Source of the DNA: Phoronis australis
Lineage: Eukaryota; Phoronida; Phoronidae
Direction of reading: 5' to 3'
Assembly (NCBI GenBank): GCA_002633005.1
Contig: NMRA01000398.1
Coordinates: forward strand, 319,202 to 383,201
Length of the DNA: 64,000 nt
Position numbers and translations under genes: made by a program. The notes under the pieces were generated by a model, which was not told where the DNA came from, searched no databases, and saw only the letters and a list, made by a program, of their open reading frames with translations. Below, in pieces: positions 1 to 12,477 of this stretch; positions within the stretch are counted from its first letter, which is position 1, and each line of letters opens with the position of its first letter.

Positions 1-1319
1 CTATAGTACATGTAGACGGCTGTTTGCATTTCACTCGCCACACGTTCTCAAAATAACACGTCCACGTTCCATGATTTTTAATGGAAACGTCTGTGTACTC
101 ATGTGGACGATGATAAGAATAAGGCGACATTATCGGGAGAGAAAGGTACTGGTTTTTATGAGAACAGTACACGTAAGGCGAGTTTTTGTTTACCTTGAGA
201 TAAAGAAGTTGTGTAAACCATCACCAATATATTATAACCAAAAACTCACCAATTGAATATTCATAATGCATGCTGTCTGTTGTCTACACAATTATGGCAA
301 CGGCTGCAGCTCCTTTCAAGGTTCACGTCGCCTGTTAACCAAGTTCAGCAGGCTCACGTGTGACTGGCTCTGGATGACTAATTCTGACTTGCAAACCAAG
401 CACATGTCTATCGTGACAACAAACATCAATATTTTCACAGTGAAAAGGAATTAAACCATTTTGATTTCGAGAAACATTACAAAAAGGAGTTTCAGAAGTG
501 AAATGTGTTTAATGTTTACTACAGAAAGTACAGTGTGCTTGTACAATAACCGGATTTAAGCCTGGAAAGGTGAGTCAGTTAAGCAACGAATTATACGGAA
601 ATTCGCTAAGAAATAGAAACTTAGCAACGTTTCTATAAAAGCCACGTTATTATTGGAATCTAGTTCAGGAAACCCATTAACCAAGAAGTTAATCAAGAAC
701 TTAGGGAATTCAGAGTTAGAAAATGCTGTGTTCTCTGAACTTCGTTTACGGTGTATTCATAAAATAATATGAGGAACTGACTGGAAGTCTCTACACAAAT
801 AAAAATGTTTGAGGTCCCTGAAACTTTGTCTAGAAACGTGTCGCTGTTGAGGAACAGTCGCATCTTGATCTGTATACGCTGGTTCCGTGATATTGCGCGG
901 AAGTTGAAGAAGGATTACGATCCTTGGTAAATCTGAAGGAGTGGTATGATGAAAAGAGCAAAATTCGTGAAATACTGGAAAATAAAATTGGTAAAACTGC
1001 ATTTGAAACTAGCTAGCGTCCACAAAAATGTATACATTTTCAGTGTAATGGAGGCGGTATCTACGATCAAAGTGCCCTGATTTTACGAGCCTGGTGCGGA
1101 CAGAGGGTGATATTGAAAGCTAAAATTGGTGAATAATACATAGGTTTATTATAAGAATATAAAAGTACAATATGTCACACTTCTAGTATATCGGTATATC
1201 GGTATATCGGCCGCAGTGTTGTGATTTTAGATACTTTGATACACGGGCAGATCAGTCGCTGTTCATTATTTATATGTGCAGAAACGGAGGCAATTTTATT
1301 TTAGTTATTGTTCCGAAAT
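1..1319. other. non-coding stretch, no gene seen
   Basis: I see no convincing exon here. ORFs are short, without family resemblance or splice context. The only structure is a three-copy GTATATCG tandem at 1186-1209 and one TACATGTA octamer near position 7. Confidence 0.5.
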
Positions 1320-1545
1320 ATGAACAGCAATCAAGATCGAGAGGATCCCGACAATTGCTGGGGACTAAACGCCTTGGCAACCAGGTTCAGGGGAGCCCGG
1401 AAGCTGCACGAATAGTCGGACTTTGGTGTGAGTGAAAGTATAGATGATGACTTCTTGAGCCCTGTGACTGGATCCGAGACAAATGTAGATATGTCTTTCA
1501 CAATAATGTGTCATTATTGTTGTCACTCGATCTTGCGGTTTTGAT
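1320..1545 (+). pseudogene. possible decayed coding exon
   Basis: An ATG at 1320 opens a 31-codon frame of hydrophilic, protein-like composition (begins MNSNQDREDPDNCWGLN) that stops at a TAG (1413-1415). The same frame then continues for about 40 more codons of similar composition (SDFGVSESIDDDFLSPV) before TGA. The composition on both sides of the stop looks coding, but I recognise no family and see no splice partner. It may be chance or a transposon ORF remnant. Confidence 0.18.
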
Positions 1546-1981
1546 GAAGGTGTCCCATTTGAAAGGTAGATTGACAGGCGAAATTCCTTTTGCCGCTGTC
1601 AATATTTCCACCAAACTGAGCAAACTAAATGTCTGGTATTGTACGTATCTGAAGCCAATATTTGTAATCGCAAATGATTTAAATCTAACATAAATATAAT
1701 GACATTTTAAGAACAAAAATGAGACGTGCTAATAGAAACTTAAAGCATCGTGATTCGAAGTGTGAAGTCATGCTCAAACAACAACTGCTAAACATTCAAT
1801 TTTGTGTCAGCAGTCGATCAGTTGTTGTTTTGTTTGCAATTTATGTTCCTACGCATTGTGTTAGCGCCAGCCATAGTTCTGTAGTTTTTGTATGTTTCGC
1901 GTATTTTAGCACCGCGACTTGTAGCGGCTTGTCCTTTGCCGATCACGTGATTCACTGAAAGTGGAGTTAAATCTGTCCCCC

Positions 1982-2115
1982 CGTTCAGTAACGCTAGGAC
2001 CTCGCTAAAAAGCGAGGCTTCGCGAGATTACTTGAGATATTGCCGTTTATTTCAAATGAGATCACGTGACTATGACTAGGTCCTAGCGTACACAGGTCCT
2101 AGCGTGTACTGAACG
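1982..2115. mobile_element. MITE with 20 bp terminal inverted repeats
   Basis: A 134 bp element begins CGTTCAGTAACGCTAGGACC and ends with the near-complement GGTCCTAGCGTGTACTGAACG. A subterminal hairpin (CTCGCTAAAAAGCGAG) lies just inside the left end. A second, diverged member with the same termini lies at 62211-62341. No coding capacity, so it is non-autonomous. I could not identify a clear target-site duplication. Confidence 0.7.
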
Positions 2116-3031
2116 CACGCCTGGATAACTAGGTCACCTTCGAGTGAATACCAGGCAACCTCGGGTTAACCGCGATTCAAACTTTTAGAAACTGCACAGA
2201 GGGGTTGGACTAAGCTTGTGCGAAGGGATTGGGACGAAATATCAGAACAATTGGGTATAATTTTTAGCAAGTTCATGAAATTTTGTTGAACTCATCACAA
2301 GATTTTAAAACAGGTGACCCGGGCTTCGGTTGGGGAACAAACTTTCGGACGCTTCGCTGCTGAATTTGATACTTAGTTTCCTCCACAGTGATATTATAAC
2401 AATTTTGAAACTGGTCAGAACATTGATATGACACTAAATGACTGCCGATTCATTCGGCACGCGTGTGCTTTAACAAACAATAGGACAGACGCCTCGCATT
2501 ATGGGAAAAGTTCAACGGGAGATTTGGTTTGATTGAGAAGTTGCGCGTCTTCTCTCTAGAAAACAACACTAATTTATATTTTGTTGAATGCGCCGCTCAT
2601 ATTTTTTAATGACGTTTTTTTAAAATAGATTGAAAGCGAAATGGCAAGCCTTGTGTTCATTGGCGAGACTAGAAACCTACACTCAGTCGAAATTCTAGGA
2701 GTTGGGTGGCACTGATTTCAAATAATTTCGCCCTGTTTTGCTGGTTAAAATAAACTCTAGACCATTCACTCTCATAAGACCGGCCTCTCTCATAATATTC
2801 GCTAACGTAGGAAATTCAAATTCCGTTAGTAACAAGAACATTGAAAGGCTTAGCGATCCAGAAAACCCGTTGGAATCGACTAGAGTTGTCTAAACCCTTA
2901 AATTATTAAATGGATAATGGCGAAGTTACGCATTGTGTGGGACTTGAGTTTCCTGCACCTTAAAGACCAGTAAATACTCCACTTAAAGGATTAATGCCAC
3001 CCGATTTAATTAGACTTTTTACTGTCTAAAA

Positions 3032-3660
3032 GGAGAATGCCACCCAAAAAACAAGCTATTTTGTATCAATTTAGAACGAGTAGTTCTACATGATAACGGC
3101 AGGTTCGGTTGCGTTACCTGACACCTGACGGCAGACAGAGGTGTTAAAATTATCCAATGACGTAATTGGTTTCACACGCTGTCTATTCAGCAGTTCACAA
3201 CACAGGTTAGTGGTGTCAGCTTATCGCTTGAATTCATCGTTTAACACCAATAAATCACCAAACGTCGATGTAAAACCCTTAAAAATACACCGAGTTCTTA
3301 CAACAACGTGTTGTTTTATTTCGCTATTACAGATTTACTGGTATTTGAATACTTTGTAGCCTACAAATTTCGGCAGGCCAATACCAAGGTCCGTAGCAGG
3401 AGTTTGGGGTCTGTTCGAAGATAAATTCGAAGTATTCTTCCGTGAAATACACACCGGAGAACCTACATGTAGATCTAAGTGTGTTGTTTATACTTGTCAT
3501 TTTGTGAGTTCTAAACACACAAAACGCTTGTTATCCCGGCCAGTGGCTCGGAACCCGATCAGGCCCGTCGCGGCCAGACTGACTCGTTAACCCGGCCTGT
3601 GGCTTTGAACCCGATCAGGCCCGTCGCAGCCGCCGGACTGACACGAACATGAACCATCTT
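3032..3660. repeat. left arm of a long diverged inverted repeat
   Basis: This segment reads, in reverse complement and with perhaps 25-30% divergence and small indels, as 9775-10345. Shared landmarks include AACAAGCTATTTTG, CCTGACACCTGACGGCA, GTAGCCTACAAA and GGAACCCGATCAGGC. It could be one end of a large old DNA transposon enclosing about 6 kb, or simply two opposite copies of a dispersed repeat. Confidence 0.7.
3535..3645. repeat. two-copy tandem repeat (about 55 bp unit)
   Basis: Two adjacent copies share CCCGGCC..GTGGCT..GAACCCGATCAGGCCCGTCGC. The inverted partner near 9830-9880 holds a single copy, so the duplication arose in this arm only. Confidence 0.65.
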
Positions 3661-4522
3661 GAGTTGGAAATTAAACCTCCCGTCACGAAAAGATTATAAT
3701 AGTGAGCCAAAGAAACAATGTGCACGGACTTAATTATTTTTGTCAAGTAGCCCGGGCCGAAACTGAAAATCTAGGCCTACATGTACTTAGGCCTACGTGT
3801 ACTTGTCGGGGGCTGCGAAGTCGGTTTCCCCTTCCACAGATCGTCAGCGCAAAGGTTGTACAGTAACGATGATTTGAATAATGTATTTGCATTTCTACAT
3901 GTAAATAAAGATTCCCCTAACATGCGACGATAGCATATAAAATCGAGCAATTGTTTCACAACTGCTCTCTGTCAGCAAACACTGAATTAGCATGCGCTCA
4001 CACGGCCTCGGTGCCCGGTCAATTACCTTTGTCGCCGGCATCAAAAGCCGGTAACGCAGTGGTTTGTTCATTGCTGACTTCTCAAACCATTTGCACTCAC
4101 GAGCAACCCAAAGGCAATACAAATTGTATCTAATGAGACAGACTATGCTTCAGTTTCATATAAGCTGCATTGGTTAGGATAATTTAAGGTTGAGAATAAT
4201 TCATTGTGAAACAGAATGTAGAATAATAAACGTATACATTGCAACTCGCCGGCGCCAATCCCGACTTAGTCAAGAGCTCGTCCAACGAAGACTGCACAGA
4301 TGTATCGTTAGGTTTCACAAGTTATCAGTTCGAACCTCAAAACACTGATCAAGCAATACGTACTAGACAGGCGCCGTGAACATGCACAGGCAAGGGAAAC
4401 GTATGGATAGTTCTTTGGTAAGCCGGAATTCGTCAGAGAAATCACTGTCGCAAAATGCCGGCCACAGACACGGAGATGCTTCACGTCCTCATACTTGCTA
4501 TTAACAGCAAACCGTTCATTTT

Positions 4523-5019
4523 TTACTACCGCGAGTCACTTCTTAAGCATTTCGGGCTTTCGAGGAAGTCGAAAAAACGATAACACCACTTTCTTCTCAT
4601 CTTCATAGTTCGGACAAGCGGGAAGCGATGCACCGCAATATAGCGGCATTCACAATGCAGAAGAACCACTGACGTCGCTGCGTCGTTTCGCTCCCAAAGT
4701 TATTACGACACCTCTCGGCAAGGTGAGGTCGACCTATAAGAAGCGATGAAGATATAGACCGATTAAGATGGTAAAATGACTAATTAAATCGGACGGCATT
4801 CTCTTTTAATCGGCCAATATTCACATACCCTCATACGGTCGACCTCACCTTGCCGAGAGGTGTCGCGTTAACCTGTGAGGAAGGCGAGAATCGACGCAGT
4901 GGTTCATCTGCAGAGTGAATTCCACTTGTGCAAACTATGAAGCTGCGAGGAAAGCGGGTATATCGTTTTTTCGTCATACCCGAGCGCCCGAAATGCCTAG
5001 GAAGTGGCTCGCGGTAGTG
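4523..5019. repeat. foldback (long hairpin) element
   Basis: The left arm (4523-4731) and right arm (4839-5019) are inverted copies separated by about 107 bp. Landmarks are ACTACCGCGAGTCACTTC, CATTTCGGGC, GTCGAAAAAACGAT and, next to the loop, ACCTCTCGGCAAGGTGAGGT, matched by its complement at 4841-4862. The arms differ by several indels, so they are old. There is no ORF in the loop. This is a foldback or MITE-type repeat immediately upstream of the decayed gene at 5131. Confidence 0.75.
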
Positions 5020-5130
5020 AAGAAAGAAAATTACTCTCACTGAAGAAAAAATGGCTGATGAGGTGGTGGAAGTACATGTAGTTACCGTAATATAGTGTGT
5101 TCGTTGGCATAATCCTTCAAATCTGGTTTA

Positions 5131-7498
5131 TGGAGCTTCAAAGGCATATCGAAACCATGCAGCAAGCAATTGAAGCACTGACTGCTTGCAGCAAGTCCAT
5201 AGCAAGCCATTTGCAATATGTTAAAGTCACCGACCCAGTCCCTTTCAGTGACAGTGCTGAAACTGAAAGTGGCAGCTGATTCTTGCCAGGGTCAGAGTGG
5301 GCTTGTTTACAACAGTTTGCCCCCACCCCCCAGTTTGTGGAAATCGTCGATCTCAGCATGGAATCCGATGGATGCCAAGGAAAAGAAAGATATGTGCCCA
5401 CCTTCAATATCAGAAAGGCTCTAAGGCTAAGCCCAAGCTTGAGTTTGGAATGTAAGTGGAAATACAGTCAACAAAGAATTTCTGGAAGAACAGAATGTAT
5501 CGATTCCAGTTGGGTCAGGTAAGTTGTTATGCAACTGCAGGTCATCAATACTCTATACCTGTTGATAACGACTTTATTATATTTACTTTCGCAACTAGAG
5601 TCTGACTGCAGTCGCCATGAAGGGCACAACCCTACATGAAGTAAAGCTAAGAACCAATATGATCACATTGGTTCCTAGAGTAAAGCGACACTCGAGTACT
5701 AGATTAATTTTTGTAACTTCTTCCAGTACTGACTTGTATTAGTAAAATATTCACTTTATCTCAATATTTAGGGTTTGTCGAAATACATTCCATTTTATGA
5801 ATCCGCATGTGTAAGAAGTGGAAATTTGGTGTCCGTTATCAAAAGATTTATCGAGCCCTTATCTCCTAGCTGACACCAATTTCTCATCTAATTCACCTGT
5901 AGTCACTTCTGATTGGTCACATTGCTCTATCTGTTTAACCATAGATACATAATTTTCCAAATATGCAGTGGAGCCCCATTACAATGGGGCCTAATTTAAT
6001 TAACATGGCTAAGCGTTTACCAAAGAAGTTAGCCACTGTTGTTGAGCTTACTACAGAAAGAGTTCTAGTAAGTAGGTAGTTAATGAACTGGAGTGTTGTT
6101 GCACAAAACCTTTTTCTGAGATTCTTGGTTCCCGGATTAAGTGCATCAACATTTAATGATCGCAAAACAGTAGTTGTAGTATATTTTTATTTCAGTGCAT
6201 TCAGCGAATTTTGCGTATCGGAAGTTTTACTGCACAAGTTGTCCATAGTTACAGGAGTATGTAACTACAAGGTTTGCAAATTGCCTCAAATATAAACAGG
6301 GCTGGTACGCTTGTAAACTGCGCGTTGACTCAAAAACTGGTGACGGTCTCACTAACTCATCTGCTAGGAAACATTACTGATGGACTGTAACACTGTCCTT
6401 GTATTTGCAGACAAAACACTTTGCATGTATGCTGTATTTACTGTCTTGTCAACCATGTTTCTCAGACAAAGTGGATTTGGCTCCACGCACTGCGATTTTT
6501 GGGTGCACAAGTTATGTTTTGAGAGTTTGGGCCAGAGCTTGTGAGTCAATGGATAGCGTTAACAGACTTTGAACTATGTTTATTTGAGGAGCTATGTTCA
6601 TAAGTGCACAGTCTGTTTAGTTTTGTGCCAGTTATTTCACCACAACTGTCAACATTTGAAAATTCCTCTGAGAGGGAAGACTGCTTGTAATGAAAGCTTA
6701 GGTACTCCAAATAGGTCATAACAGGATTTTTATAGTTGCTCCGGGTTGTTTTAGTGACCACTTAGGCTAATTTTGAAAGGTGCATTTAGCTAAAAATATT
6801 GAAGATGCAATTGTATTCCTTTTAGCCTGAAAATCATGTACTAAAACATAAAATTTTCTCAATCAGCATCGTGGCATGAAGAGTGTTGGATCTTGTCTTA
6901 ACTTAATGGCATTTCGAAGCCGTGGCAATGCTATATATCAAAATTGATGGTTCTCCAGGTTTTAATTAGCAGTGAACTTACATTTTGATTAATTGACAAC
7001 ACCTTTTGTTTTGAGTGCTGCTTGCACACAATGAGGGTTACATACATATGTGAGTGGCCATCTTGCCAAGCTATTTTGAATGGTGAAAGTAAATACTTTG
7101 GGGAAAAGCTATTTATGGAAAATATAATTCTTGTGTTTACGGATTAAGTTGCATATAATTGTAATATTTACAGGCAAAATTTTCAAGTGGAAACGAGGGG
7201 GACCAACCATCATTCTGGCTGCCCAAAGATCCATAAGTCAAATCAGTTTCTCACTGCTGCATCTGATGAAAGAGTCAACCCTGTTAGGACCCAGCTTCTA
7301 ACTGACATCGATGAAATTGCTGAAAGATCCTAGCGATATTACAAACAAAAAGCCAGCAAAGTATTATCTGTAACCCATGAATGTATTGCTCCTGGTCATA
7401 GTGATGTTCTGAAGAATGTCTCTCACCTAAGCAGATTAAATATTTTCCCATTTACATGTAGCAGCACTCAATCATTCTGGGAATCTCGCACAGTTTGA
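5131..7498 (+). pseudogene. decayed two-exon gene of unknown family
   Basis: Exon 1 runs from an ATG at 5131 to a good donor (CAG|GTAAGT, exon end 5518). Exon 2 starts after TTTACAG at 7174. Joined, the reading frame is kept across the 1.66 kb intron (phase 2) and continues with protein-like composition to a TGA at 7496. Two in-frame stops interrupt it: TGA at 5277-5279 and TAG at 7331-7333. The sequence is coding-like on both sides of each stop, for example RKALRLSPSLSLECKWKYSQ in exon 1 and KASKVLSVTHECIAPGHSDV in exon 2. I do not recognise the family. It lies between the inverted repeats at 3.0 and 10.3 kb and may be cargo of an old mobile element or a dead host gene. Confidence 0.4.
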
Positions 7499-7499
7499 T

Positions 7500-9770
7500 G
7501 CCTTTGGAATGAAAAGAATCGCTGAGGAAGACCGTCGATTTGAACTGTGACAAAAGATTGTTGAGTCAATGGAATTGCCGCAGTAGCACATTTTTCATGT
7601 ATACAAGACTCAGAGACATTTGAAATACAGTATGTCAAAAGTAGTCAGACAAAATGCTATTTCCATTTTGTGACGTGTCATCTGTGCTGACTAAAGGTGT
7701 CTAATTGTACACCTAATTTGCTCGCATTTTGTAAATGTGACCACATTTGTTCTTTTCTATTTACTTGATTTATGGCGTGTAATTTGCCTGTGTCCTATAT
7801 CAGCCTCAATATAGAATTACTATTCTCTAAACTACTTTGGTTTTTGTTTAATGTTTGGCTATCTTATCGTTTTGCCACATAAGTACAGTATAACCTGCTC
7901 TGCTGCATATCTATGTCTAACATAATAAACAATAATTTAAATCAGGACAGTTTTTAAATATTGTCCACCTTTGTTCCAAAATGTCTTTGCAGGATTACCC
8001 AAGTTCACGTTAATGCAGTCGGAATGTTAACTTTGTGTATTTTATTTTTGTTTTGCTGCACGTGCTTTGTCTTATGATTTTTCAATGAAGTAGCTGACAC
8101 TACATGTATTAGTCTCGAGACTTCTGAATTTTTGGAGTCTGACTGATGGTAGGCAGCAAACACCATTGCATACCCATACTAAACTCGGGCGAATCCAGAA
8201 TTTTGAGTTGGGGGGCAGGGTACAGAATTTCGCCACATCCGCGCGCCCACCCTAAAATGTAGGGATGCAGGGGTCTCGAATTTTTGGGTTTGTTGACCTT
8301 ATTACTAAAAAAATCCGGTAAACGGGGTTTGTTCAAGGCCAATGCATTGAGCATTCGCCCCCGGAGCCCCCTGGGTGCGCGCATATGCTAGTCAGCAATT
8401 CGTGCCCCAAACTGACAAATGGTATCTGGGAGAATTTTAGGGGGGCATGCCCTTGGCCCCCTCCTGGAATCCGCCATTGAAACTGTGATAGATGCAAAAA
8501 ACATCTGAACTGATTTTCTGCAAACTTGCGTGTGAAATACTCGGTTTCATGTGTTTTTTATGAAATTGTCTACGAACCTTACGCAAATACATCATCCTAT
8601 GCGTTGTCGGTGAAAACTAAAAAACATTGGTATCCATAGTGCGAGAATATTCAGACATCCATATGCACATTTGGGCGTGTGCCGTTCGTAAGAAAAGTTA
8701 TTCAACAACGCAAGATCAGTTTGTGTAACCTCATTTCACAGCATCTATCTCGTACCATTTCAATATATCTCTTTTTTATGACTAACTACTTTGCTGTCTG
8801 ATTTGTTCGGGTTTAGTGATATACACTGTATGGAGATGCAGTTGTCTCCCTCCGGCCCAATACACCTATTATTCTTTTTTATAAAATTCGTTGAAATGAG
8901 ATGCGTCAGGACACGATCAACCGACTTCGAGAACATTAGAAAACTAAATTTCAATCAGACCCACACATTAAAATGTCAGTATTCGAGTTCTCAGTTATGT
9001 ATAACTAGACTTACTTTATAGATTTTTTACTCAACCGTAATGCATTTTGAAACGGTGACTATATGCTCATGCTATTGGCAGCGTTATCGTCAGGGTCAAA
9101 GGAAACCAACATGCCTTGTTGTGCTTCTCATTATTTTCTGTAAAGTAACAAAATTAAAGCTCTCTTGATATGTTCGATCGCCTGTTTTAAGATTTCAAAA
9201 CTGTATTTTGAATCCTCGCACACATTTGTTACTACGCAGACATTGGCCAGGTGCACAATTTTGGTGAGGTGCCCTATTTCTAGAGCCCGATGCGGTATGA
9301 AGAAGGGTAATTGCCTAGACTTTTTATGGTTTTATTTTGTAGAGCTAAGATCAATCTAAACACTGGTTGTAGTTTTGTTGTTTTAATTTTGGCTTCAGTT
9401 GAGATATTGAGGCAGGAAATAGGGCAATTTTCAACATTTTGGAATCACTGCAAACTAGCTAAACTGGTAGCCTTCAAAAACGGCTAAGCTGTAACTGAAA
9501 CCGTGACATTTTCTATGACTGGCCAGTTGAAAGACATCCTAGTTCAGTGATAAACTTGAAGTGTTTCATTTTGCACTATTGTTCTCAAGGTAAGTTCGCA
9601 AAAAGTGCCAAAATGTAGCTGTTACGAGGCTTGGAATTGGCAGAAAAACAACACGTTCCCATAGCAACCACAAGTTGGCGCACGCAAAAAAACTAATGTT
9701 GGTATGAAGGTTGGGGCATCAACCCCTACCACCATGCAAACAATCGAGGAAATCCGTGACATAGCCTTTA
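7500..9770. other. non-coding; contains a G-rich dispersed repeat
   Basis: No supported gene. About 8150-8480 has the look of a dispersed repeat common in marine invertebrates, with a TTGAGTTGGGGGGCAGGG segment at one end and GGCCCCCTCCTGGAATCCGCC at the other. A weakly similar piece occurs around 46365-46515 and 50265-50400. Confidence 0.4.
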
Positions 9771-9774
9771 TCAC

Positions 9775-10345
9775 TTTTTGCCTGGTCCATTCGTGGACGT
9801 GCTCTTAAGCTGTTCGTGATCGATGTCCAGTCCCGGCGGCAGCGACTGCCTGATCGGGTTCCGGCCCACTGGCGGGAAGTGTTTAGAACTGAAAACATCG
9901 CAAAACTAAAAGTACAACACACAGCTATGTTCCCCCGTCTGTATTTCAGAGAAAATTGATTCGAATTTTTCACCAAACAGAGCCCAATTTCCGCTATCGA
10001 CCTTGTTAAATAGGCCTACCAAACTCTGTAGGCTACGGCGTTCAAATACCTATACATCCATAACAGTGAAATAAAACAACACGTTTGCTCAAAATCACGA
10101 TGTAATTGTAAGGGGTTTACATCGAATTTTGATGATTTATTGGTGTAAAACGATGCATTCAAGTGATAAGTTGACACCAGTAAGCGTGTTTTAAACGACT
10201 GAACAGACTGCGTTAGAACCGATTACGTCAACACCTCCGGATATGCCGTTAGGTGTCAGGTAAAACAACTGAACTGGCTGTTATCGAGTAGAATTACTAG
10301 ATATAAATTGATACAAAATAGTTTGTTTTTGGTGGTAATCTCATT
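9775..10345. repeat. right arm of the long inverted repeat
   Basis: Inverted partner of 3032-3660. The outer end reads TTTGTTTTTGGTGGTAATCTC and is followed by ATTTAAGAC. The similarity seems to reach a few bases outside this point, so the exact terminus is uncertain. Confidence 0.7.
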
Positions 10346-11642
10346 TAAGACTTCAACACTGACTACTAAACGGCAACAAGAATGCCTCGTGATTTTTATT
10401 ATACTATCTGTTTGCAAGAAGTACATGCACATGTAGGCACGTTACTGAGGTTAGGATAGTGATTATGTACATGTATTAATCCACAACAGAAAAGGCGAAG
10501 ATGATAGCATTTGAATAGGTTCCATCCTATCCGTCACTGGCATAGATTCTGGAAAACTTAAAACCTTAGAATGACTGGGTAGATTCCAAAATTGTTTAGA
10601 ATGAGCTAGAACTGGTGAAAGGTCCAGAAGATTTCAACACAGTAATCTGTCTTCAGTCTAACAAAAAACCAAAAGCTATTAGCATCGGTCAGTGATGACC
10701 TACGTTCACCATCATCCACGGGAGAAAGCGTGACATTAAAAAGTAATAAATTTTGATTTGGACCATTGCAGCTACAAAAGCTGATTTCAAACTTACTCAG
10801 ATGAAAATTTTGTTTTTGGTCTTGAGAATGTGTTCGGTGAATAGAATGAAACTCTGTGACAACTCAAATTGTGAATCCTTTTTAAAGCAATGATGTAAAC
10901 TGTGAATTCTTTACAGTATTGACCCTTGCTTTGATAGAGGAACAATTTGAGATCAATTTCATAACTTTATGTAGTCTTTTGAGGTGAAAAAGATGGTTAA
11001 ACTACAATTAACCGTGCGTTATAATTGTTGAGGACGTTTTTTCAAGATGATTTGTTAAATCATGCCAATGCGTAGAAAATAGTCTGAAGTAATGTTGAAT
11101 TATCAGTTAGAAACACTTTTTATATGAGTAAAGAAACGACGATTAAACTGCCTTTTTAAGCAAAGCACCGACAACATCGGCTAACATGTATCGGGCGGGA
11201 CCTTTCGATATCAAATCTAACACCTGACGTGTCAACGTTTTTCACAATCTTTAATTCCATTTCCGTCGCAATACTAGTGATTGATGCCACAAGATTTCAC
11301 AGGTAGGCCTTGGCAACACCTTCTAACGGTCAGAGGAAAAGCGCATTGTCTGGTCTCTTGTTTCTACTCTATGTCAAAATGAATCTGGCTTGATAGGCCG
11401 AATCGAGGTAAGGAGTCACATGTGATTTGTTGCCTACTTTCGTTTGTTTTGTGAATGTCGCGTGCGCCAATAGGGCCGTCCCAGATTACACTCGAATATA
11501 GCTGTATTTACCCGCAATGCCCTAAATATCCGCCAGGCATATTTGCTGCCTTGTGTTCATGCCATTGAAGTTTCACATGTTATTAGTTGCTGTCTGATTC
11601 ACAGGTTTTCTCAGTTGCATTACTCGATTATTCGTCCTAACG

Positions 11643-11732
11643 ATGCCAAAGAAGTATTACTGCTGTACCGCAGGCTGCAACTCCGACATGGGAAACTTTG
11701 ATAAACTGGACAAATATCCGTGGGAAGTGTAA
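11643..11732 (+). pseudogene. THAP-domain N-terminal exon remnant, copy 1
   Basis: The frame from ATG 11643 begins MPKKYYCCTAGCNSD and continues FDKLDKYPW. This matches the first zinc-binding half of a THAP domain (start, C-x3-C, then a hydrophobic stretch). The frame ends at TAA (11730-11732), but the +1 frame goes on with NVNFFAFLGV, which resembles the next stretch of a THAP domain, so a frameshift is likely. Sister copies lie at 47557 and 51443. No C-x2-H half is visible before the LTR insertion. It may be a transposase or a host THAP gene remnant. Confidence 0.5.
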
Positions 11733-11756
11733 TGTGAACTTCTTCGCCTTCCTGGG

Positions 11757-12477
11757 TGTCACGTTTTCTCCGTGTGTGGGTGGGCGCAGGTTGTTACAGA
11801 CCGGTTCTAACAGCTTTCGGTGACATGATTGACTGAAGACTGGTTCGACTTAATCCTTTATTAAACCCCACCGTACGTTCACAAGCCCACTCAAACAAAA
11901 CGCTATGTCTGTTTATGCTCCAGCCAGTGCTACGAAGCCTTGACTTGTGATCAACTTCTGAGACACGTTCAGCAACTGTTAACACTCGTCAATTCAATAA
12001 ACTGCTGTCTCTATAGCTGGCTCTCTATTGACTATCGCTGTAACTGCTGATTCTCTTCACTGCAACTCAACTGTAATACTCCCGATTAACTTTCTACTTT
12101 CTTGAACTGACTAATACAAACCAGGGATTGGGTATTTTTGACTAATGCAATGTTTTAAAATATTTCATCAATTCAAGCACTTTCCAGGACTTTTTGGAAT
12201 CTACCGCATCATTCAACAAACATATACTACACTCTAGAATATTCCAGAATCCCTTAATAACTGTCATGCTAGAGTATACTAGGAAGTTCCACACTAAACT
12301 GTAGTAAACAAATGTTATCATCACTGTACTGATAACAGTCTTCTAGAAAGTTCCATACGATTCTGCAGTAAACAAATTACAATAACAACATCACTGTACT
12401 TAACTCAGGGGTCATGCTAATAAAACAGAACAACAAAACAAAACAATACAACTAAGAACATTGTCTACATTCTGACA
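11757..12477 (+). mobile_element. probable solo LTR
   Basis: The 721 bp begin TGTCA and end TGACA, the TG..CA form of retroviral-type LTRs. They are flanked by near-identical 5-mers, CTGGG (11752-11756) and CTGAG (12478-12482). The paralogous copy at about 51545-51560 lacks the whole segment: its sequence passes straight from the CGCCTTC side to the GAGATCAATGAGAG side, i.e. an empty site. An AATAAA at about 11995 suggests plus orientation. No internal gag-pol is present, so it is an LTR left by recombination between two LTRs, or another TG..CA insertion. Confidence 0.55.

Noticed and set aside
2981-2990. TTAA near the left inverted-repeat arm as a transposon target site
   Set aside because: A TTAA also adjoins the right arm, but arm similarity extends past it and the left TTAA is about 45 bp off the arm start, so the pairing is not convincing.
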